From: Pseudomonas laurentiana
GTDB taxonomy: Bacteria; Pseudomonadota; Gammaproteobacteria; Pseudomonadales; Pseudomonadaceae
Length of the DNA: 64,000 bases
Direction of reading: 5' to 3'
Assembly (NCBI RefSeq): GCF_014648275.1
Contig: NZ_BMQU01000005.1
Coordinates: forward strand, 62,001-126,000
Shown here: positions 9,491 to 18,407 of the stretch, piece by piece
How the letters are laid out: the number at the start of each line of letters is the position of its first letter
How positions within the stretch are numbered: the first letter of the stretch is position 1
Notes under the pieces: generated by a model
The model's database searches: none
Told to the model about the DNA's origin: nothing
What the model saw: the letters and a program-made list of their open reading frames with translations, nothing else
Translations under genes and position numbers: made by a program

Positions 9491-10941
9491 GCACGCAATC
9501 GCTGATTCCGACCGTCGAGGTGCAGGACGATTTTCGCGCTCGGGCTCACAAGGCCTTGGGCGATCAACAGTTGCGGAACAACTTCCGCAGCGCCATGGAC
9601 TCGCTGATGACCAAGCGTGCCGTGGCGTTCAGTGATGCTCATGAACGTGAGCATCTGCGCGCACTGGGTAACGCCATTCGCGCTCGTGCATTATCCAAGC
9701 TGCCCGACTTGCTCGAGCAGCTTGAGCAGAACCTGACTCGCAATGGTGTGAAAGTACACTGGGCGGAAACGGTGGACGAAGCCAATGGCATCGTCCTCTC
9801 GATCATCCGGGCTCACGAGGCCCGGCAAGTGATCAAGGGCAAATCGATGGTCAGTGAAGAGATGGAGATGAACCATGTCCTCGCTGAACAGGGCATTGAA
9901 TGCCTGGAATCGGACATGGGCGAGTTCATCGTCCAGCTCGACCACGAAAAGCCTTCTCATATAATTATGCCGGCAATCCACAAGAATGCCGGCCAGGTCG
10001 CGTCCTTGTTCCACGACAAACTTGGCGTGGAGTACACCAAGGACGTTGACCAACTCATTCAGATCGGCCGCCGGGTACTGCGTGAAAAGTTCTTCGAAGC
10101 CGATGTCGGCGTGTCCGGGGTCAACTTTGCCGTTGCCGAAACCGGCACCCTGCTGCTGGTAGAAAACGAAGGCAACGGGCGCATGTCCACCACGGTCCCG
10201 CCGGTGCACATTGCCGTAACCGGCATCGAAAAAGTGGTGGAGAACCTGCGCGACGTGGTGCCGCTGCTGTCGCTGCTGACCCGCTCCGCGCTTGGCCAGC
10301 CGATCACCACCTACGTCAACATGATCTCCGGCCCACGCAAGGCAGAAGAGCTCGATGGCCCGCAGGAAGTCCACCTGGTCCTGCTCGACAACGGCCGCAG
10401 CCAAGCCTTCGCCGACAGTGAACTGCGCCAGACCCTGAACTGCATCCGCTGCGGCGCCTGCATGAACCATTGCCCGGTCTACACCCGTATTGGTGGCCAC
10501 ACCTATGGCGAGGTCTACCCCGGCCCTATTGGCAAGATCATCACACCTCACATGGTTGGCCTCGCCAAGGTTCCGGACCACCCGAGCGCTTCATCGCTGT
10601 GCGGCGCCTGCGGTGAAGTCTGCCCGGTGAAAATCCCGATTCCGGCCCTGCTGCGCCGCTTACGCGAAGAAAACGTGAAAGCGCCAGACAGCCCACATCA
10701 GGTCATGCGCGGCCAGGGCAGCAAGTACTCGCGCAAGGAACGGATGATCTGGAACGTCTGGACTCGCCTGAATACATCGCCACGGCTCTACCGCCTGTTC
10801 GGTTTCTTCGCCACCCGCCTGCGCCAACTGGTACCGAGCAACGTCGGCCCCTGGACACAGAACCACAGCGCCCCGAAACCGGCCGCCCGCTCACTGCATG
10901 AGTTGGCGCGTGAACACCTGGCCAAGCAGGACAAGCACTGA
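9487..10941 (+). CDS. lldF: Iron-sulfur subunit LutB/LldF of lactate utilisation
   Basis: 484 residues. The N-terminal two-thirds is the LUD domain; the C-terminal part carries two 4Fe-4S motifs, CIRCGACMNHCPVYTRIGG (near residue 318) and CGACGEVCPVKIP (near 373), plus the C-terminal DUF3390 region. It passes electrons within the L-lactate oxidase. It overlaps lldE by 4 bases and lldG by 1 base, which indicates one coupled operon. Confidence 0.95.
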   Translation: MSTQSLIPTVEVQDDFRARAHKALGDQQLRNNFRSAMDSLMTKRAVAFSDAHEREHLRALGNAIRARALSKLPDLLEQLEQNLTRNGVKVHWAETVDEANGIVLSIIRAHEARQVIKGKSMVSEEMEMNHVLAEQGIECLESDMGEFIVQLDHEKPSHIIMPAIHKNAGQVASLFHDKLGVEYTKDVDQLIQIGRRVLREKFFEADVGVSGVNFAVAETGTLLLVENEGNGRMSTTVPPVHIAVTGIEKVVENLRDVVPLLSLLTRSALGQPITTYVNMISGPRKAEELDGPQEVHLVLLDNGRSQAFADSELRQTLNCIRCGACMNHCPVYTRIGGHTYGEVYPGPIGKIITPHMVGLAKVPDHPSASSLCGACGEVCPVKIPIPALLRRLREENVKAPDSPHQVMRGQGSKYSRKERMIWNVWTRLNTSPRLYRLFGFFATRLRQLVPSNVGPWTQNHSAPKPAARSLHELAREHLAKQDKH

Positions 10942-11612
10942 TGAGCGCAAAACAGAACATCCTCGCCAAGCTGCGCAAGAGCCTCACCGGCACGACACCG
11001 CTGGCCGATAACTTCGATGAAGCGCTGGTCACCGAGCCTTGGCGCTACGCCCCTGAGCAACGCATTGCCCAACTGCGCAAGCTGATGGAGGCCGTGCACA
11101 CCGAAATCCACCTGACGACGGCTGCCGATTGGCCACAGCGTGTTGCGCAACTGATGCGCGAACGCCAACTGCCAAGCCTGCTGATCGCCCCTGCCACGGC
11201 TCACGGCCAGCAACTGACTGCTTACTGGCAGCAATGCGGCGACCTGCCACCACTCAAGGCCTACGACCGGCCCGTGGAAGACTGGAAAGCCGAGCTGTTC
11301 AATGACACACCGGCCAGCCTCACCGGCACCTTGGGCGCAATCGCCGCGACCGGTAGCCTGATCGTCTGGCCGACACCGCAGGAGCCACGCTTGATGAGCC
11401 TGGTACCGCCGGTGCATTTCGCCCTGCTCAACGCCAGCGAAATCCATGACAACTTCTACGAGGTCCAACAGAAATTTTCCTGGGCCGCCGGCATGCCGAC
11501 CAACGCCCTGCTGATCTCCGGTCCGTCGAAGACGGCCGACATCGAGCAAGTGCTGGCCTACGGCGCCCACGGCCCGAAAGACCTGGTGGTGTTGATTCTG
11601 GAGGACCGATGA
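10941..11612 (+). CDS. lldG: Lactate utilisation protein LutC/LldG
   Basis: 223 residues with the LUD domain (GTLGAIAATGSLIVWPTPQEPRLMSLVPPVHFALLN), the third partner of the L-lactate oxidase. The start overlaps the lldF stop and the end overlaps the next gene by ATGA. The FMN-dependent LldD, which many pseudomonads carry instead, is absent from this operon. Confidence 0.93.
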   Translation: MSAKQNILAKLRKSLTGTTPLADNFDEALVTEPWRYAPEQRIAQLRKLMEAVHTEIHLTTAADWPQRVAQLMRERQLPSLLIAPATAHGQQLTAYWQQCGDLPPLKAYDRPVEDWKAELFNDTPASLTGTLGAIAATGSLIVWPTPQEPRLMSLVPPVHFALLNASEIHDNFYEVQQKFSWAAGMPTNALLISGPSKTADIEQVLAYGAHGPKDLVVLILEDR

Positions 11613-14419
11613 GCCTGCCTGCCGCATTTTTGCTCGACGTTCAGCGGCTGATCCCCAAGGAACGCCGCTTCGATGACCCGACCTCGACCTTGGCCTTCGG
11701 CACTGACGCCAGCTTTTATCGACTGATTCCCAAGCTGGTCATTCGTGTCGAGTCAGAGGACGAAGTGGTCGCCCTGCTCAAACTGGCTCAACGTGACCAC
11801 GTGCCAGTGACCTTCCGCGCAGCCGGCACCAGCCTGTCCGGGCAAGCCATCAGCGACTCGGTACTGATCGTGCTGGGCGACAACTGGAACGGGCGCGAGA
11901 TCCGCACTCAGGGCCAGCAGATCCGCCTGCAACCCGGGGTGATCGGCGCTCAGGCAAACGCCTGGCTGGCCCCCTTCGGGCGCAAGATCGGCCCCGACCC
12001 GGCCTCGATCAACGCCTGCAAGATCGGCGGCATCGTCGCCAACAACGCCAGCGGCATGTGCTGTGGCACCGCCCAGAACACCTACCACACGCTGGCAGGC
12101 ATGCGCCTGGTGCTGGCCGATGGCACGCGCCTGGACAGTGAAGACCCGGCCAGTGTCCGCGCCTTCGAGCAGAGCCACGCCACACTGCTGGACGAACTCG
12201 CCCGGCTCGGCCGCGAGACACGCGCCAACACCGAACTGGCTGCGAAGATCCGTCACAAATACCGCCTGAAGAACACTACCGGTCTCTCACTCAATGCCCT
12301 GACCGACTACGACCAGCCACTGGATATCCTCTCGCACCTGATGGTCGGCTCCGAGGGCACCCTGGGCTTCATCAGTGCGGTGACCTACAACACCGTTATC
12401 GACCACCCGCACAAGGCCTCGGCACTGATCGTCTTCCCGGATGTGGAGACCTGCTGCACCGCCGTAAGCGTCCTGAAGAGCCAGCCCGTCTCGGCCGTCG
12501 AACTGCTTGATCGTCGCAGCCTGCGTTCGGTGCAGGACAAGCCGGGAATGCCCGCCTTCGTCCAGCAACTGTCGGAAGGTGCCTGTGCACTGCTGATCGA
12601 GTCACGCGCTGCCACCCAGGCTCTGCTGCATGAACAATTGGCGCAGATCATGGCCGCGCTGGCACCGTTTCCGGTGGAAAAGCAGGTGGACTTCACCGAA
12701 GACGCCAAGGAAAACGCCAAGCTCTGGGCCATCCGCAAGGACACCTTCCCTGCCGTCGGCGCCGTGCGCAAAACCGGCACCACGGTGATCATCGAAGACG
12801 TGACCTTCCCGGTGGAACAACTGGCCATCGGCGTGAACCGCCTGATCGCCCTGTTCGACAAACATCACTACGACGAAGCGATCCTGTTTGGCCATGCGTT
12901 GGAAGGCAACCTGCACTTCGTCTTCACCCAAGGCTTCAACAGTGCCGAAGAAGTCGCACGCTACCAGGCGTTCATGGACGACGTGGCCCACCTGGTGGCC
13001 GTCGAATTCGGCGGCTCGCTGAAGGCCGAACACGGCACCGGGCGCAACATGGCACCGTTCGTCGAACTGGAATGGGGCGAAGACGCCTACCAACTGATGT
13101 GGTCGCTCAAGCGCCTGCTTGACCCCAACGGCATCCTCAACCCGGATGTGGTGCTCAGCCAAGACCCACAGATCCACCTCAAGCACCTCAAGCCGCTGCC
13201 AGCAGCCGACGAGATCGTCGACAAGTGCATCGAATGCGGGTTCTGCGAACCGGTCTGCCCGTCAAAAGGACTGACACTCAGCCCACGCCAACGCATCGTC
13301 ATGTGGCGTGACATCCAGGCGAAGAAGCGCGCTGGCGTTGATACCCGCGAACTGGAGCGTGACTACCAGTACCAGGGCATCGATACCTGTGCCGCTACCG
13401 GCCTGTGCGCACAGCGCTGCCCGGTAGGCATCAACACGGGCGAACTGGTGAAGAAACTTCGCGGCCAGGCGGCACAGCATGTCAAAACCGCGGACTGGCT
13501 AGCCGAGCACTTCCACACGGCGCTCAGCGGTGCCCGCCTGACCCTCATGGCTGCCGATACAGCACGCAAGCTGCTCGGCGCACCGCGTCTGGGCCGTATC
13601 AGCAACACACTGAGCGAGCTCAGCAAAGGCCGTATACCGCAGTGGACCGCGGCCATGCCGCAACCGCTCAAGGCCATGCGCTTCAGCCCCAGCAGCCACG
13701 ACGCCCGCCCCCGCGTGGTGTACCTGGCCGCCTGCGTCTCGCGGGTCATGGGCCCCGCCGCGACCGACCGCGAACAGACTTCATTGCTGGATAAGACCCG
13801 CGCGCTGCTGGAAAAGGCCGGTTACCAGGTGGTATTCCCCGAGAATCAGGACGGCCTCTGCTGCGGCCAGCCCTTTGCCTCCAAGGGCTACGCCGAGCAG
13901 GCCGAGCACAAACGCCAGGAACTCATCAGCGCGCTGTTGCATGCCAGCCGTGGTGGGCTCGACCCCATCTACTGCGACACCAGCCCCTGCACCCTGCGCC
14001 TGGTTCAGGACCTGGCCGACACACGGCTGGACCTGTACGACCCGGTGCGCTTCATCCGTACCCACCTGGTCGACAAACTGGAGTTCACACCGCAAGACGA
14101 ACCGATTGCCGTCCACGTGACCTGCAGCACCCAGCACCTGGGCGAAAGCCAGGCACTGATCGACCTAGCGCGGCGCTGCAGCAAGCAGGTGGTGATTCCT
14201 GAAGGCATTCACTGCTGTGGTTTCGCTGGCGACAAGGGCTTTACCACACCAGAACTCAATGCCCACTCACTGCGCAGCCTGAAGGATGCGGTGCAGCATT
14301 GCAGCGAAGGTATCTCCACCAGCCGCACCTGTGAAATCGGACTGTCCAACCATGGCGGTATCGACTACCACGGCCTGGTTTACCTGGTGGACCGCGTGAC
14401 ACGGGCTCGGGCAATCTGA
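11609..14419 (+). CDS. FAD/Fe-S D-lactate dehydrogenase (Dld-II type)
   Basis: A 936-residue quinone-linked oxidase of 2-hydroxy acids. An N-terminal FAD-binding domain (TFRAAGTSLSGQAISDS near residue 70; KIGGIVANNASGMCCGT near 134) and FAD-oxidase C domain are fused to two 4Fe-4S motifs (CIECGFCEPVCPSKG near 540; CAATGLCAQRCPVGIN near 596) and CCG-type cysteine motifs (GLCCGQPFASKGY, GIHCCGFAGDKGF). Such fusions oxidise D-lactate to pyruvate, so with lldEFG the operon handles both isomers. It is the last gene; a strong hairpin follows. Confidence 0.93.
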   Translation: MSLPAAFLLDVQRLIPKERRFDDPTSTLAFGTDASFYRLIPKLVIRVESEDEVVALLKLAQRDHVPVTFRAAGTSLSGQAISDSVLIVLGDNWNGREIRTQGQQIRLQPGVIGAQANAWLAPFGRKIGPDPASINACKIGGIVANNASGMCCGTAQNTYHTLAGMRLVLADGTRLDSEDPASVRAFEQSHATLLDELARLGRETRANTELAAKIRHKYRLKNTTGLSLNALTDYDQPLDILSHLMVGSEGTLGFISAVTYNTVIDHPHKASALIVFPDVETCCTAVSVLKSQPVSAVELLDRRSLRSVQDKPGMPAFVQQLSEGACALLIESRAATQALLHEQLAQIMAALAPFPVEKQVDFTEDAKENAKLWAIRKDTFPAVGAVRKTGTTVIIEDVTFPVEQLAIGVNRLIALFDKHHYDEAILFGHALEGNLHFVFTQGFNSAEEVARYQAFMDDVAHLVAVEFGGSLKAEHGTGRNMAPFVELEWGEDAYQLMWSLKRLLDPNGILNPDVVLSQDPQIHLKHLKPLPAADEIVDKCIECGFCEPVCPSKGLTLSPRQRIVMWRDIQAKKRAGVDTRELERDYQYQGIDTCAATGLCAQRCPVGINTGELVKKLRGQAAQHVKTADWLAEHFHTALSGARLTLMAADTARKLLGAPRLGRISNTLSELSKGRIPQWTAAMPQPLKAMRFSPSSHDARPRVVYLAACVSRVMGPAATDREQTSLLDKTRALLEKAGYQVVFPENQDGLCCGQPFASKGYAEQAEHKRQELISALLHASRGGLDPIYCDTSPCTLRLVQDLADTRLDLYDPVRFIRTHLVDKLEFTPQDEPIAVHVTCSTQHLGESQALIDLARRCSKQVVIPEGIHCCGFAGDKGFTTPELNAHSLRSLKDAVQHCSEGISTSRTCEIGLSNHGGIDYHGLVYLVDRVTRARAI

Positions 14420-14423
14420 ACCC

Positions 14424-14460
14424 AACCATGGATCGCCAGCCAGGTCGGCGATCCATGGTT
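14424..14460 (+). terminator. Hairpin ending the lactate operon
   Basis: AACCATGGATCGCC and GGCGATCCATGGTT form a perfect 14-base stem with a 9-base loop directly after the dehydrogenase stop. No U tract follows. Confidence 0.6.
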
Positions 14461-14471
14461 CCAGCAGACAG

Positions 14472-14500
14472 TCGACGTTACCCCAGCGAAAGCGTATACT
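14472..14500 (+). promoter_or_regulatory. Promoter of ssrA
   Basis: TCGACG at 14472 and TATACT at 14495 are 17 bases apart. Transcription would begin near 14507, leaving a leader of about 37 bases for RNase P to remove before the mature 5' end. Confidence 0.6.
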
Positions 14501-14543
14501 CCCCTGTGAACGCCTAGAAAGCGTTCCAACTAGAGCAGCAAAT

Positions 14544-14935
14544 GGGGCCGATTAGGATTCGACGCCGGTAGCGAAACTCTAGGTGCATGCCGAGTTGGTA
14601 ACAGAACTCGTAAATCCACTGTTGCAACTTTCTATAGTTGCCAATGACGAAACCTACGAGGGCTACGCTCTCGCTGCGTAAGCAGCTGAGCCCGCTCTTC
14701 TGGTAGCTTCGGCTCCAGCAATCACCAGGGGATGCCTGTAAACCCGAAGTGATTGTCATACAGAACAGGATCGCCGCGTAGTACGTTGTGGACGAAGTGG
14801 CTAAAACTTACACAACTCGCCCAATGCACCCTGCCCGTCGGGCCGCTGAGGGTTAACTTAATAGACACGGCTAAGCATGTAGTACCGACAGCGGAGTACT
14901 GGCGGACGGGGGTTCAAATCCCCCCGGCTCCACCA
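14544..14935 (+). ncRNA. ssrA: Transfer-messenger RNA (tmRNA)
   Basis: The 5' end GGGGCCGATTAGGATTCGAC and 3' end GGTTCAAATCCCCCCGGCTCCACCA form the tRNA-like part, with encoded CCA. The tag frame (14640-14681) reads ANDETYEGYALAA then TAA. tmRNA with SmpB rescues stalled ribosomes and marks the product for proteolysis. The 3' end is a well-known integration site for tyrosine-recombinase elements, and a broken integrase gene begins 174 bases downstream, so this is the probable left attachment site of the island. Confidence 0.97.
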
Positions 14936-14942
14936 ATTCCAT

Positions 14943-14972
14943 AAAAAAAGACGTCCATGGACGTCTTTTTTT
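14943..14972. terminator. Intrinsic terminator after ssrA
   Basis: A perfect palindrome: AAAAAAAGACGTCC, then AT, then the complement ending in seven T. It begins 8 bases after the tmRNA CCA end and can work on both strands. Confidence 0.9.
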
Positions 14973-15108
14973 GTGCCTGGAATCCAGTAACTACAAGGAT
15001 TTAAGCACCATTAGCGTCCACGGAGGTCTTACAGAGTCCACGCTATTCGGTATTCCAAGTCATCCACTGGTAGTTTTTGGAGTACTGAAACCGTTCCTGA
15101 AATACCCC

Positions 15109-15474
15109 ATGTGCGCTCAAGTTACCCGTCTCTCGGACCTCAAGGTCAAAGCTGCCAAGCCTCAGGAGAAGGACTATGTCCTGAGCGATGGCGACGGCCT
15201 ACAAATACGAGTGAGAAGAATGGATCTAAGCTTTGGAACTTAAACTACCAGCATCCGGTGACAAAGAACCGAATCAACATGGGCCTCGGAACCTTCCGGG
15301 AAATTTCATTGATACAAGCCCGTAAGAAAAAAGTGGAGGCACGAGAGCTCAACGAACACGGCATTGACCCCAAAGAGAAACGGATTGGGTACAGCAAGCC
15401 ACGAAAGCGGATACCGAACACACCTTCCAGGGTATGCAACCGTCCTATGGGTAACATTGACTCCGCACGACAAC
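15109..15474 (+). pseudogene. Broken P4-type integrase, N-terminal part
   Basis: The start MCAQVTRLSDLKVKAAKPQEK, then YVLSDGDGLQIRV, matches the DUF4102 arm-binding domain of P4-like tyrosine integrases. The match continues in another frame as NGSKLWNLNYQHP, NRINMGLGTFREISLIQAR and ELNEHGIDPKEKR, and in a third frame as QQATKADTEHTFQGM. At least two frameshifts (near 15,215 and 15,390) are needed, and the core and catalytic domains are missing. Position beside ssrA and orientation into the island fit the enzyme that originally inserted the element. Confidence 0.85.
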
Positions 15475-15810
15475 TTTATTCTCAAAAGATGAGAATTGGT
15501 AGGCGGCTAGGTTGAAGGCCTTGAGTCATTTTTGACCCAGTCGTCGGAATGAAGCCTTGCGGTCGATTTCAGAGTCAGCGTATCGCTCCGAAGCGCATCA
15601 GCGCCTGGCTTCTCTCGGTAACCACATGCGACCACATGACAGGCTTGCTAACGCAGGTGCTACGGGTAATTTCCGTAAATGAAGGACGGCTCCATGAGCA
15701 TCCCAGCAACGGCAAAAACTTTGCCATGAGGTGAGATCGAATTCTGCCAATTGACGTGAGCCGTCACGTGATCGATCATTCCGCATAACGAATGTCAGGG
15801 ATGACTGGAA
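15475..15810. other. Gap with no recognised gene
   Basis: No reading frame here has convincing codon structure or a recognisable match. It probably contains the remains of the integrase region and the promoter of the following two-gene unit. I see no clear repeat. Confidence 0.4.
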
Positions 15811-16173
15811 ATGTACTGGATTGAGATCTGCACTGACGGCAGCTACGTGATTGGTGACCAGGAGTACACCCTTCTCGCCGTGGGCATTGGACAGCATGAG
15901 AGCTACGATGAAGAACGCTCAGGTGACGACTGGACAAAGATCACCGTTCCTTTCGAGATCGAGACAGAGCATGGTGTTTTCGCCTGGGAAGTGGAGATCA
16001 TTGAGTATCTAGAGCGAGAGGTCACCAGCCTCCTGGGCTACCGGATCACAAAGTATCCTAAGCACGTCCTCCTGAAGGATGAAGTCATGTTTCGTATCCA
16101 AGACGGATGGGCTTACCCGAAAGAACCGACACTCGACTTGAAGCCACGAGTGACTAAAATGCGCCTCGTTTGA
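15811..16173 (+). CDS. Small hypothetical protein upstream of dcm
   Basis: A 120-residue acidic protein (MYWIEICTDGSYVIGDQEYT...) that I do not recognise. It has no membrane segment or signal peptide and is rich in alternating hydrophobic and charged residues, suggesting a beta-rich soluble fold. It ends 15 bases before the cytosine methyltransferase on the same strand, so the two are probably co-transcribed; a role linked to modification is only an inference from position. Confidence 0.6.
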   Translation: MYWIEICTDGSYVIGDQEYTLLAVGIGQHESYDEERSGDDWTKITVPFEIETEHGVFAWEVEIIEYLEREVTSLLGYRITKYPKHVLLKDEVMFRIQDGWAYPKEPTLDLKPRVTKMRLV

Positions 16174-16188
16174 AAGAAGACCCACCCA

Positions 16189-17250
16189 ATGATTGATGCA
16201 GTTGACCTCTTTTGTGGTGCCGGCGGCCTGACCGCTGGCATGCGCAATGCCGGTATCGACGTCCACGCTGGCTACGATATCGAAGCCCAATGCAAGCACG
16301 CCTACGAAGTCAACAACGATGCGGTTTTCGTAGCTAAGGACGTCAAGAAACTCAACGAGAGGGAGCTGAGCGCCTGGTACCCAAGAGTCGAAGGCCGTTA
16401 CCGCTTGCTAGCTGGCTGTGCTCCTTGCCAACCCTTCTCTACCTATAATCAAGGGCGGGATACCAGCACTGACAGCAAGTGGCCTCTGCTTTATCACTTC
16501 GCTCGCTTGATCCGTGAAGTCAAGCCAGAGCTTGTTACGATGGAAAATGTGCCGGACGTGACCAAGCACAAGGTCTATGGCGACTTCGTGAAGAACCTCG
16601 AGAGTCAGGGCTACAAGGTATGGGCCCAACGTGTAGCTTGTGTCGAATACGGCCTACCTCAGCACCGGCGTCGCCACGTATTATTGGCATCCAAGCTTGG
16701 TCCTATCGAACTCATTGAGCCCACTCACCGCGATAAGCCTGTCAGTGTTATGGAAACGATCGGCGATTTACCTCGAATCGCAGCAGGTGCTTGCGACCCA
16801 AATGATCCAATGCATCGTGCGGCTACGCTGACCCCGATCAATCTGCAGAGAATCTTGAACTCTCGTGAGGGCGGCACTTGGCGGGATTGGCCTCCGCACC
16901 TGGTTGCAGAATGCCACCGCAAGGCCAGCGGTAAAACCTATCCCAGCGTCTATGGCCGAATGAAGAGGAATGAGCCGAGCCCCACAATGACCACGCTCTG
17001 TTATGGCTTTGGTAATGGCCGTTTTGGCCACTACGAGCAGGCCCGCGCATTGTCACTTCGAGAAGCAGCGATCTTGCAATCCTTCCCCAGAGACTACGAG
17101 TTCATGCCGGCGAAAGACATTACGTTCAAAGCAGTGGGCCGGATGATTGGCAATGCCGTACCAGTTCGCCTGGGTGAAGTGATCGGTGAAAGCCTCATGC
17201 GCCATGTCGAGGCGTACGGGCGGAACCGACGCCAGGAAACTCCCGCCTGA
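16189..17250 (+). CDS. DNA cytosine-5 methyltransferase (Dcm/DrmMII-like)
   Basis: A 353-residue C5 methylase with the motifs in order: DLFCGAGGLTAGM (6-18, SAM site), GCAPCQPFS with catalytic Cys80, ENV at 119-121, YGLPQHRRRHVLLAS (motif VIII), a short target-recognition region, then LSLREAAILQSFP and IGNAVPV near the end. It makes 5-methylcytosine; the target sequence cannot be read from the protein. Class 2 DISARM uses a methylase of this type, but here it is on the opposite strand from a class 1 operon. Its last 56 bases overlap vsr, tail to tail. Confidence 0.95.
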   Translation: MIDAVDLFCGAGGLTAGMRNAGIDVHAGYDIEAQCKHAYEVNNDAVFVAKDVKKLNERELSAWYPRVEGRYRLLAGCAPCQPFSTYNQGRDTSTDSKWPLLYHFARLIREVKPELVTMENVPDVTKHKVYGDFVKNLESQGYKVWAQRVACVEYGLPQHRRRHVLLASKLGPIELIEPTHRDKPVSVMETIGDLPRIAAGACDPNDPMHRAATLTPINLQRILNSREGGTWRDWPPHLVAECHRKASGKTYPSVYGRMKRNEPSPTMTTLCYGFGNGRFGHYEQARALSLREAAILQSFPRDYEFMPAKDITFKAVGRMIGNAVPVRLGEVIGESLMRHVEAYGRNRRQETPA

Positions 17251-17617
17251 GTCGCTCATCAAGCTCTGCAGGCTTGCGAGCTTCGCACTCCCAAATAACC
17301 AACACCCGCCAGCCCAGCTCTCGCAGCTGGGCTTCTTTTTTTGCATCCCGCTCGACATTGCCCTTGAACTTGGGAAGCCAATATTTCTGCCTGCTCTTTG
17401 GCGTACTCGCATAACGGCAGCCAGGATGTCGATGCCAGAAACACCCATGCACGAAGACCACCGTTCGGAATCGCGGCAGAACTATATCTGGCGAGCCAGG
17501 AAGATCCCGACGATGCAAACGAAACCTGAGCCCCAGGGCGTGCATTGCTTGGCGAACGATGATCTCTGGCCCAGTATGGGCACGCTTGACCGCACGCATG
17601 ATGTCGCTACGCGACAT
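17195..17617 (-). CDS. vsr: Very-short-patch mismatch endonuclease Vsr
   Basis: A 140-residue nuclease that nicks beside T:G mismatches arising when 5-methylcytosine deaminates. Conserved features: SRSDIMRAVKRAHTGPE, SPDIVLPRFRTVVFVHGCFWHRHPGC with catalytic Asp44 and the His/Cys cluster, YWLPKFKGNVERD, and GWRVLVIWECE. The ATG at 17617 follows GGGAGGGG; the longer frame adds 12 unlikely residues. It starts 16 bases after the drmC stop, so it is probably the last gene of the DISARM operon, and it overlaps dcm by 56 bases. Confidence 0.95.
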   Translation of the reverse strand: MSRSDIMRAVKRAHTGPEIIVRQAMHALGLRFRLHRRDLPGSPDIVLPRFRTVVFVHGCFWHRHPGCRYASTPKSRQKYWLPKFKGNVERDAKKEAQLRELGWRVLVIWECEARKPAELDERLRREFPGVGSARTPRHGA

Positions 17618-17633
17618 TACCCCTCCCCGACAC

Positions 17634-18407
17634 TCAATCGTCGACTGTAACAATCACCCCTGTCATCGCCAAGGCTTCCAGATGTCGATGAAGTTGCTCT
17701 GGTAATGGATCGCCCGAGATCAAGACCCCTGCCTCCATGTTCTGATCCATCGCATATCCAGTCAGGTTGGCACTGGTAATGAAGCAATATGCCCCATCCG
17801 CAACTGCGACCTTCGCATGCACACTACCATTGACGAACGCAGCACCTTTGTCTCTCCAGACGTAGAAAAGCGCATCAGGGACAATTCTCTTCAGATTACC
17901 AATAGGGTCCACGCTAACCTTGCCACCCTGAGCGCTCGAAAGCTCCATCAGAAACTCAATCTTCACGCCACGCTCTGTCGCTGACTTCAGAGCCCTGGCG
18001 ATCATCTCAATGTCGTACGCGACGTAACTGGTGATGAACAACCGCTGCTGAGCGGCATTGATCACCTGTATCAAAGCCTGCTCGGTTCGCCGAGCAGGAA
18101 CGAGCTCGGTTGTAGGCCCAGTCCACACCAGTTCGACCCTCTGCCGACTCTCTGCATGACGAAACGCATGTGCGGCGGCCATGAGCATTGCCGCCAATGT
18201 CTCGCCACTGATTGTCGAGACTTTCCAGGCCCCGACCAACCCCTTGAGCGTATTGTCGGCCTTCGCGGACAATGCGCCCACTCTAAGATCTCCAGCTTTT
18301 GCGACCTGCATTCCTCTGATCTTCGCCGCCAAAGCTGCTACGCGGTCATAGGAGACTATGGAAACCAACTCAGACACCGCTGCGAGTAGCTCTCGCATTT
18401 CAAGCAT
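17634..18407 (-). CDS. drmC: DISARM protein DrmC (phospholipase D fold)
   Basis: About 257 residues with a C-terminal PLD domain: one HxKx4D motif (NGSVHAKVAVADG) followed by CFITSANLTGYAMDQNMEAGVLI, as in DrmC. Such domains can be nucleases. DrmC is part of the DISARM core gene set but has been reported as not essential in the Bacillus system. The long open frame to 18725 overlaps drmB in another frame and is not credible. The start is either ATG 18407 (8-base overlap with drmB) or ATG 18398. Confidence 0.88.
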   Translation of the reverse strand: MLEMRELLAAVSELVSIVSYDRVAALAAKIRGMQVAKAGDLRVGALSAKADNTLKGLVGAWKVSTISGETLAAMLMAAAHAFRHAESRQRVELVWTGPTTELVPARRTEQALIQVINAAQQRLFITSYVAYDIEMIARALKSATERGVKIEFLMELSSAQGGKVSVDPIGNLKRIVPDALFYVWRDKGAAFVNGSVHAKVAVADGAYCFITSANLTGYAMDQNMEAGVLISGDPLPEQLHRHLEALAMTGVIVTVDD

